Source: Asticcacaulis sp.
GTDB taxonomy: Bacteria; Pseudomonadota; Alphaproteobacteria; Caulobacterales; Caulobacteraceae
Assembly: GCF_020217185.1 (NCBI RefSeq)
Contig: NZ_JAIWNX010000209.1
Location: 1-10,000 of the forward strand
Length of the DNA stretch: 10,000 nucleotides
Reading direction: 5' to 3'
The notes under the pieces: model-generated
What the model was told of the DNA's origin: nothing
The model's input: the letters and a program-made list of their open reading frames with translations, nothing else
The model's database searches: none
Shown: one piece after another, positions 5,231-10,000 of the stretch
Numbering within the stretch: position 1 is the stretch's first letter
Layout of the letters: every line of letters begins with the position of its first letter
Position numbers and translations under genes: made by a program

Positions 5231-6532
5231 TTACGTATATTTTAGCAGAAACAGGATCAGTTCGTCATAGCGCACGCCCAGTTGCGTCCCGGCCGGGATG
5301 ACCTCAAGGCGCGCCCCGGTGTCCGGATCGAAAATCTCCTCATATCGCTCGTCCTCGCAGAAGAAGCCATAGCGCGCGGCCTCAAGCCCTTCCTCACTGA
5401 GAATATCGCGCACCTCCTGCGCAAACACCCCGAAATGCCAGCGCGCCCCCGCTTCACCTTTGACTGCAATGGCCGAAAGCCACTGATACGTGCGTAACAC
5501 GCCGCGGATGCGCGAGGCAGCGCGGGCCTCGGCCTCAAGAATGGCGGGCGCAGAGAGGACCTCGGCTTTCAGCCGGGCATCCGAAGTGCTGATCGTACCG
5601 GAGGCGACAAACACTTGCGACCAGCGCAAACTGGCCGTACCCAGCGATTTGTTGTTATCAAAACCCGGTTTCAGGGCATTTTCCACTGCCCCGCGGCCAT
5701 TGCCGCAACGCAGCAGGTGTTTGCCGTACCCGTCGATAAGGACAAAATCATCCGCCACCGGGTCGGGTTCGGCCGCCCGCATCAGAAAGCCCCAATTGGG
5801 ATCAGAATAGAAGCATCCCGGTTCATAAACCCCGCCCCAGGCCGTGCCGATGGAAAACGACCTCAGACGGGTGTGGGTGTGAAAGGTGGTATGCCCCGTA
5901 TTGCGGTCCACGCTCAGCACGGTGTGAAACACGGACCCGTCCGGTGAGACCTTAAGCGTCAGATTGTCCGACCCCAGCGTCCCCAGCAGGGCGCGCGACG
6001 AAAAACCGGTCTGAAAGACAAGGCCCGCCTCATCTGTCTCTGCGGCCTTGTTGCCATAGAGCAGGCTGCCGCCCCCGGCGTGGTTGAACAGGACCTGCGG
6101 GCTAGAGACCGACAGACGGTTGGTGGCGTCAGCTGTCGCGCTAACCCCTAAGCGCTGAAGGTTTTGTAAGGCGTTAAACGTGGCTTGAAGCAGCACCCAG
6201 CCGCTCGACACGCGCGCCACAAAGCCGCCTTCATCGGCCACGTGCACCAGCGCCCCTTCGGGCAGGCTGAGGAGGTCCCAGTAACCGCCCTGATAGACGA
6301 CAAAATCACCGGCATCGAAGTCATCCCAGGTCACGCCGGATGCGCCTGCGGGCAGGATATAGGCGTCGCCCTCCTGCGGCGTGGCGGGTTGCGCGCCGAC
6401 TGCGCGGCTTTTGACGCGAGCCTGCGCAAGGGCATCGAGCCGCCACAGGCTTTCATTAAGGGTAATATGTTTTTGCGCCTGTCCCGCTTGCAGCAGGGGC
6501 AGGCCAAGGGCGGGGGTGTTTTGCAGGGACAC
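5231..6532 (-). CDS. DUF2793 / Peptidase_S74 phage- or GTA-type spike (tail-fibre) protein
   Basis: Three parts are visible in 433 residues. Residues 3-90 match DUF2793: TPALGLPLLQAGQAQKHITL, NESLWRLDAL, GDAYILPAGASGVTW, then the YWDLLSLPEG segment. Residues about 115-315 are a beta-rich middle with KVSPDGSVFHTVLSVDRNTG, a pattern known in alphaproteobacterial prophage proteins. Residues about 315-433 form a Peptidase_S74 intramolecular chaperone: STSDARLK (Ser317-Asp318 at the expected self-cleavage site), YQWL, RWHFGVFAQEVRDIL (364-378) and GVRYDELILFLLK. Such chaperones trimerise a spike or fibre and then cut themselves off. The start is GTG 6532, with GAGG 7 nt upstream (6540-6543); no ATG fits. 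The stop lies 1 nt from the end of the convergent glycosyltransferase gene. No other phage structural genes are nearby. Confidence 0.85.
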   Translation of the reverse strand: MSLQNTPALGLPLLQAGQAQKHITLNESLWRLDALAQARVKSRAVGAQPATPQEGDAYILPAGASGVTWDDFDAGDFVVYQGGYWDLLSLPEGALVHVADEGGFVARVSSGWVLLQATFNALQNLQRLGVSATADATNRLSVSSPQVLFNHAGGGSLLYGNKAAETDEAGLVFQTGFSSRALLGTLGSDNLTLKVSPDGSVFHTVLSVDRNTGHTTFHTHTRLRSFSIGTAWGGVYEPGCFYSDPNWGFLMRAAEPDPVADDFVLIDGYGKHLLRCGNGRGAVENALKPGFDNNKSLGTASLRWSQVFVASGTISTSDARLKAEVLSAPAILEAEARAASRIRGVLRTYQWLSAIAVKGEAGARWHFGVFAQEVRDILSEEGLEAARYGFFCEDERYEEIFDPDTGARLEVIPAGTQLGVRYDELILFLLKYT

Positions 6533-6596
6533 GTTCGGGCCTCATCGACAATGGTGCCTGTCAGTGTCCGCCCGAATGTCACGGCGGGGATAGATT

Positions 6597-7097
6597 TCAG
6601 GGCAAAAGATAGACGAGGCGCTTCTTGCCCTTGGTCGCCTTCATCGTCGCCAGATGCTCTTTGTGGCGGCCCGACGCGTGGGCATCACGGCCACTTTCTT
6701 CGATATAAAGGGTTTTTTCGATATCCTTTTGCACGATATGCGAGGCGTAGAGGTGCCCCTGATACAGGGTATCGGCCACCGCCCCCACCGGGAAAAACGG
6801 GAGGATAAGTTGCGCCACCTCCTCCAGTCCGCTGATCCCCAGATCGAGCGCCAGAACAACGGCCGCCTGCACCCAGGCGACCGGACTGATGCGGGCGCGA
6901 AACCCGCTCAGCAGAATATAGGCGGAGGCCCCGAACGAATAGACCGCCCCAACGATCGGAAACGGGAGCCACGCCAAAAGGCCGTCAAGACCGATCAGGT
7001 TGAACGGGCCGATGCCGATAATGCGATCCGACAGGCGTTTGATTGTGCCAACCGAGTCATAAACCTTCTGCACGTCATAGGCCGACCTGACAAACAT
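6597..7097 (-). CDS. DUF4112 family membrane protein
   Basis: The 166-residue product fits DUF4112 (PF13430-like): [28 protein letters not shown] at about 23-50, a first hydrophobic stretch over 45-65, an [16 protein letters not shown] segment and [23 protein letters not shown] (100-122). These are the paired iGlDpllGliP...vGdl.D pattern of the family. It should be an inner-membrane protein with two or three hydrophobic segments and a basic cytosolic tail (KATKGKKR). Function is unknown. ATG 7097 is chosen because AGGGGAG precedes it by 8 nt. An upstream in-frame ATG at 7133 lacks such a site and would lie upstream of the predicted transcription start. It diverges from the YbjQ-family gene across 85 nt. 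Confidence 0.8.
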   Translation of the reverse strand: MFVRSAYDVQKVYDSVGTIKRLSDRIIGIGPFNLIGLDGLLAWLPFPIVGAVYSFGASAYILLSGFRARISPVAWVQAAVVLALDLGISGLEEVAQLILPFFPVGAVADTLYQGHLYASHIVQKDIEKTLYIEESGRDAHASGRHKEHLATMKATKGKKRLVYLLP

Positions 7098-7129
7098 GTC
7101 ATTTGCTCCCCTTCGCCCGTTATGGCTAG

Positions 7130-7158
7130 ACATTGCCTGTAGCAGGGTTATGCGTCAA
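7130..7158 (-). promoter_or_regulatory. Possible promoter of the DUF4112 gene
   Basis: On the minus strand TTGACG (7153-7158) and CAATGT (7130-7135) are separated by 17 nt. The -35 is strong and the -10 moderate. A transcript starting near 7123 would leave about 26 nt before ATG 7097. Together with the divergent gene starting at 7183, this places both promoters in an 85-nt shared region. Confidence 0.4.
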
Positions 7159-7182
7159 TCACATGCGTTAGGGGAATTAACC

Positions 7183-7500
7183 ATGATCGTCACCACCACA
7201 CCCAGCGTCGAAGGCCGCAGCATCGACACCTATATCGGCGTCGTCACAGGTGAGGCTATTCTGGGGGCCAATATCTTCCGCGACCTGTTTGCCGGTATCC
7301 GCGACATTATTGGCGGCCGTTCCGGCTCCTACGAAAAAGTGCTGCGCGCCGCCCGCGAAGCCGCCCTGAAGGAAATGCAGGAAGAAGCTGCGCAACGCGG
7401 GGCCAACGCCATTGTCGGCGTCGATCTCGACTATGAAACCGTCTCTCAGGGCACCATGCTGATGGTCACCTGCTCCGGGACCGCCGTCGTCCTGCGCTAA
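7183..7500 (+). CDS. YbjQ / UPF0145 family protein
   Basis: The 105-residue protein is a full-length YbjQ-family member (PF01906, once called a heavy-metal-binding domain). Typical features are [20 protein letters not shown] at the start, [29 protein letters not shown] (about 23-51), a helical [29 protein letters not shown] and the C-terminal beta strand [10 protein letters not shown]. The family forms a homopentamer in known structures; its role is unsettled and metal binding is not demonstrated here. ATG 7183 has AGGGGA 7 nt upstream (7170-7175). The EEP-family gene starts 4 nt after its stop, so the two are one operon. Confidence 0.93.
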   Translation: MIVTTTPSVEGRSIDTYIGVVTGEAILGANIFRDLFAGIRDIIGGRSGSYEKVLRAAREAALKEMQEEAAQRGANAIVGVDLDYETVSQGTMLMVTCSGTAVVLR

Positions 7501-7503
7501 GTC

Positions 7504-8424
7504 TTGCTGGTTCTCAGACTGTTTTCGTTTTTGGCCTTCATCCTCAGCCTCGCTCTGCTGGGCATGGGGTCGGTGTGCCTGCTCGACCCGCACGGGGCGC
7601 GCGGCTACCTGATCGACATTTTCACCGCGCCCCTGCTCAGCGTGGCCTTAGCGGCAGCCTTTGTGCTCATTCAGTTGCGTCAGCGTGCCTCGGCCCTCAT
7701 CAGTCTGATGGCGGCGGGTGTTTTGGCTTTGAGTTTCTGGCCGCAAATCAGCCCGCCGCACCCGCAACCCAATACTGAAGCGGCGCCGGTGCGGCTGATC
7801 TTCGCCAATCTGTACGCCAAGAACGAGACGCCGCAGCGACTGCTTGACTGGGTCAGGACGGAAAATCCCGATGTCGTGGCCATCGTCGAAGCCGGGCCTC
7901 TGGCCGAAGCGACCTTGGCAGCAAAACTGCGCCAGACCTATCCCCACGTGGCCCGCCGCTACGACACGTTCGTCTTTTCGCGCTACCCGCTGACGCGTCC
8001 GCGCGCCCGCCCCATTGGTTACAGCCTGCTGACCGTAGAGGTCGCGGCACCTGCGGGGGCGTTTCATCTGGCCGTAGCGCATCTGACGCGCCCGTGGCCG
8101 TTCAGCGCACCAGGCGACCAACCGCGCCAACTGGAGCGGCTTGGCGCCGACCTGCGCGACGAACAGCCGGAGCGTACGGTGCTGGTCGGGGATTTCAACA
8201 CCACCCCCTCAGCCTCAGGTCTTATGGATTTCAGTCGCAATCTGGGCGTGTTCGCGGCCCCGGCTGCGGTCGGCACGTGGCCTGCGGTCCTGCCCGCCCC
8301 CTTGCGTATCGGCATCGACAATGCCTTTGCCGGTCAGGCGCTCAGCCTGCGCAATCGCAAGGCCGGCCCCTATTACGGCTCCGACCACCGTCCGATCCGG
8401 GTGGATATTTACCCCGCAGGATAA
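7504..8424 (+). CDS. Membrane-anchored endonuclease/exonuclease/phosphatase (EEP) family protein
   Basis: The N-terminal 80 residues hold three hydrophobic segments (about 4-26, 41-58, 63-80) that should anchor the protein in the inner membrane. The rest is an EEP fold (PF03372). Metal and catalytic residues are visible: Asn102 in FANLYAKN, Glu129 in VVAIVEAG, His193 in AVAHLTRP, Asp230 and Asn232 in VLVGDFNTTP, Asp272 in GIDNAF and Asp294-His295 in YGSDHRPIRV. The fold cleaves phosphodiester or phosphate ester bonds of nucleic acids, phospholipids or phosphoinositides; the substrate here is unknown. The stop of the preceding gene (7498-7500) limits the N-terminus. TTG at 7504 is the only usable start that keeps the first membrane helix, the next ATG being at 7564. 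No ribosome-binding site is visible, so translation is probably coupled to the YbjQ gene. Confidence 0.88.
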   Translation: MLVLRLFSFLAFILSLALLGMGSVCLLDPHGARGYLIDIFTAPLLSVALAAAFVLIQLRQRASALISLMAAGVLALSFWPQISPPHPQPNTEAAPVRLIFANLYAKNETPQRLLDWVRTENPDVVAIVEAGPLAEATLAAKLRQTYPHVARRYDTFVFSRYPLTRPRARPIGYSLLTVEVAAPAGAFHLAVAHLTRPWPFSAPGDQPRQLERLGADLRDEQPERTVLVGDFNTTPSASGLMDFSRNLGVFAAPAAVGTWPAVLPAPLRIGIDNAFAGQALSLRNRKAGPYYGSDHRPIRVDIYPAG

Positions 8425-9033
8425 CTATTTCCGCGGCACCGGACGGCGCTTGGGCGCGGATTTGACGACCGGAACCGGCTCAAAGGCGGGCTCGACGACC
8501 GGCTCCGGCAGTACATCATCAGCGGTTTCCGCTTCGGACGTCGCAGACGCGATTTCCGTTTCAACGGCTTCGACGGCATCCATTTCGGGCGCAGGGTCCG
8601 CGATAAACTCGGAAACCGGCTGAGGTTCGATCTCTACCGGCTCGGACACTTCGGTAAGCGCATCCATAACCGCGTCCTCGACCTCGATAGCCGCCATCAC
8701 AGGCGCAACGGCGGCCTCACGCACGGCCTCATTGACCTCTTCCAACACATGGGCAGCGTCTTCGCTGGCCTTGTACCAGGTCTGACGCAGGCTCATCATA
8801 TCGACAAAGCCCTTGGGCAGGTCCTTATAGAGGTCGCTGCCGCCTGCGCGTCGCGCCGGCACGCCGGACAGCATCCACGCCGAAACGCCAAAGCTGGTTG
8901 CCGCAAAAAACGGCACCCACATCGGCGAACAGGCCCCGATCCAGAAATGGGTCAGGCGCTCCGTCGCGTTTTTCATCTCTTCGGAGGTGGGCAGGGAAAA
9001 CGGGGGCAGATCGGATTGCGTCATGGTCAACAT
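8425..9033 (-). CDS. Hypothetical membrane-associated protein with acidic Ala/Glu/Pro/Val tail
   Basis: I do not recognise the 202-residue product. Residues 1-29 are polar, 30-57 (FWIGACSPMWVPFFAATSFG onward) are hydrophobic and long enough for one membrane pass, and 66-128 are mostly helical with DLYKDLPKGFVDMMSLRQTWY then an Ala/Glu-rich stretch. Residues about 128-190 are a low-complexity acidic tail with PEPV/EPVP-like motifs, and the last dozen residues are basic (KSAPKRRPVPRK). A charge-switching tail of this kind suggests an extended linker or protein-interaction arm. The mid-section recalls phasin-like proteins only faintly. ATG 9033 is chosen because GAGG precedes it by 7 nt (9041-9044); TTG 9054 and ATG 9024 are less likely. 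Its stop codon abuts that of the convergent EEP gene with no gap. Confidence 0.72.
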   Translation of the reverse strand: MLTMTQSDLPPFSLPTSEEMKNATERLTHFWIGACSPMWVPFFAATSFGVSAWMLSGVPARRAGGSDLYKDLPKGFVDMMSLRQTWYKASEDAAHVLEEVNEAVREAAVAPVMAAIEVEDAVMDALTEVSEPVEIEPQPVSEFIADPAPEMDAVEAVETEIASATSEAETADDVLPEPVVEPAFEPVPVVKSAPKRRPVPRK

Positions 9034-9044
9034 CTCGTGGCCTC

Positions 9045-9071
9045 GTGCGCTCAAAAAATATTGCAGCGCAC
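9045..9071. other. 7-bp inverted repeat in the 5' leader region
   Basis: GTGCGCT (9045-9051) and AGCGCAC (9065-9071) are perfect inverted copies around a 13-nt A/T-rich interval that reads TATTTTTT on the minus strand. The near arm directly precedes the GAGG ribosome-binding site of the minus-strand gene starting at 9033. It could be a leader stem near the ribosome-binding site or a regulator site overlapping the promoter. Confidence 0.4.
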
Positions 9072-9144
9072 AAAACTAACACAGAAATCCACAGCCGCCT
9101 ATGCGACCCATCGCCCTAAGCGGGCAAATTCGCGTGATCAGCGA

Positions 9145-9999
9145 TTAATCCAACGTCCACACCGACGCCTTGCCGCCCGGTTCGGCAAAAACCTGAGCCA
9201 GATCGCCGGCAATGTCGCGCATGGCCTCGACCACCGACGCCGGCGCATTGACCGTGACCAGCGCGCAGCCATTCATCTTCAACGGATGGGTCAGCGGGCG
9301 CAGGCGCAGTTCAGCCACGGCAATGTCCGGCCCGCCCTCCCCCGTCTGGTCCTCCAGAAGCTCGCATTCCATATGGCGCAGGAAGCGATCGAAGGTTTCA
9401 AGGTCTTTCAGCGGCAACCACACCAGGGCCTTGGCGTTGGACTGTTTTTTCAGCACGTCACGCAGGCACAGATTGATGCGCTCATAATCCTCGAACTGCT
9501 CAAATGGCGGATCGATCAGCAAAAACAGGTCCTTGTCCGGTTCGGCCATTTCGACCGCCGCCTCATAGCCATCCGTATGGCGCGCCTTGCCGCGCGGCGT
9601 CACCGTCTCCCGCAAGCGCTCGTAATCGTCCTTGCGCAGCTCGCAGCCCATATAGTGACCTTCCGCCGTCAGATGGTCGAGCACCAGAAGCGGCGAGCCG
9701 GGATAGAGGCCGATGCGCGTTTTGAACCCGGCCGCGCGGTTCTTGGCCCACACATAGTCCGACAGGGGGATGAGACTTGGCGGCACGTCACGCCCCAGCA
9801 GGTAGCCGATTCCGGCCTCGGCCTCTTTGGAGCGCGAGAAGGTCGGATCGGACAGGTCGTACTGACCCGCCCCGGCGTGGCTGTCCACCACCTGAAGCGG
9901 TTGCCCCGTCTCACGCAGGGCGCGTAGAAAATTCAACAGGACCGCGTGCTTGAACAGGTCGGCGAAGTTCCCGGCGTGGAAGCCGTGGCGATAGTTCAA
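9145..9999 (-). CDS. rlmJ: 23S rRNA (adenine(2030)-N6)-methyltransferase RlmJ, start at window edge
   Basis: RlmJ methylates N6 of A2030 in 23S rRNA using S-adenosylmethionine. The 284 visible residues are essentially full length. They include the N-terminal YRHGFHAGNFADLFKHAVLL, the SAM-binding motif VDSHAGAGQYDL (38-49), YPGSP at 99-103, the catalytic DPPF (163-166, the NPPY-type motif of N6-adenine methyltransferases), and MNGCALVTVNAP near 242-253. The stop is TAA at 9145-9147. The first family-like codon is TTG at 9997-9999, giving L/M-NYRH, the normal start of the family. Because the window ends at 10000, an upstream start or the ribosome-binding site cannot be checked. It is separated from the next minus-strand gene by 111 nt with no good terminator. 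Confidence 0.95.
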   Translation of the reverse strand: MNYRHGFHAGNFADLFKHAVLLNFLRALRETGQPLQVVDSHAGAGQYDLSDPTFSRSKEAEAGIGYLLGRDVPPSLIPLSDYVWAKNRAAGFKTRIGLYPGSPLLVLDHLTAEGHYMGCELRKDDYERLRETVTPRGKARHTDGYEAAVEMAEPDKDLFLLIDPPFEQFEDYERINLCLRDVLKKQSNAKALVWLPLKDLETFDRFLRHMECELLEDQTGEGGPDIAVAELRLRPLTHPLKMNGCALVTVNAPASVVEAMRDIAGDLAQVFAEPGGKASVWTLD

Positions 10000-10000
10000 A

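Noticed and set aside
7098..7133. Upstream ATG (7133) as start of the DUF4112 gene
   Set aside because: It has no ribosome-binding site and overlaps the predicted -10 region, whereas ATG 7097 has a strong AGGGGAG 8 nt away.
9113..9125. GCCC/GGGC stem after rlmJ as its terminator
   Set aside because: The stem is only 4 bp and lacks a U-tract, so it is not distinguishable from chance.
8749..9927. A 392-codon plus-strand open frame opposite rlmJ and part of the acidic-tail gene
   Set aside because: It spans two well-supported minus-strand genes and the gap between them; composition is Arg/His/Gln-rich with no recognisable motif and no good start site.

Overview
The window looks like chromosomal DNA of a high-GC alphaproteobacterium, most likely Caulobacterales (Asticcacaulis- or Caulobacter-like). 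This rests on the typical alphaproteobacterial InfA sequence, the murA / DUF2948 / UPF0262 / infA / maf neighbourhood, and a membrane-anchored EEP phosphohydrolase. The genus is inference. Most of the window is ordinary core or conserved-hypothetical DNA with a few accessory genes. I see no CRISPR array, no insertion sequence, no replication origin and no multi-gene defence or biosynthetic system.

Left third (1-3900, all minus strand): reading leftwards in transcription order come a 47-codon conserved small ORF, murA (UDP-GlcNAc enolpyruvyl transferase), a DUF2948 gene, a UPF0262 gene, a small outer-membrane beta-barrel gene with its own clear intrinsic terminator, infA (translation factor IF-1) and the start of a maf-type nucleotide pyrophosphatase. 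In many alphaproteobacteria this cluster also holds hisD (between DUF2948 and UPF0262) and a low-molecular-weight phosphatase gene before infA. Both are absent here, and an outer-membrane protein gene preceded by a near-perfect operator-like palindrome sits in their place.

Middle (3901-6532): a tRNA-Thr(GGT) with an anticodon-stem mismatch is followed by a strong hairpin and by a glycosyltransferase-like gene on the plus strand whose codon use differs from its neighbours (AGA, AGG, CGA, ATA, TTA codons). Running towards it with a 1-nt gap is a 433-residue DUF2793 protein with a C-terminal Peptidase_S74 intramolecular chaperone, i.e. a phage- or GTA-type spike/fibre protein standing alone among host genes.

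Right third (6533-10000): a DUF4112 membrane protein (minus) diverges from a YbjQ/UPF0145 gene and a closely following EEP-family phosphohydrolase with N-terminal membrane helices (plus). A membrane-associated protein of unknown function with a long acidic tail (minus) abuts the EEP gene with no gap. Last is rlmJ (23S rRNA A2030 N6-methyltransferase, minus), whose start lies at the window edge.

The genes do not form one pathway. The left block mixes envelope precursor synthesis, translation and quality control of nucleotide pools. The middle pair (glycan-modifying enzyme plus spike) is the most accessory-looking part.
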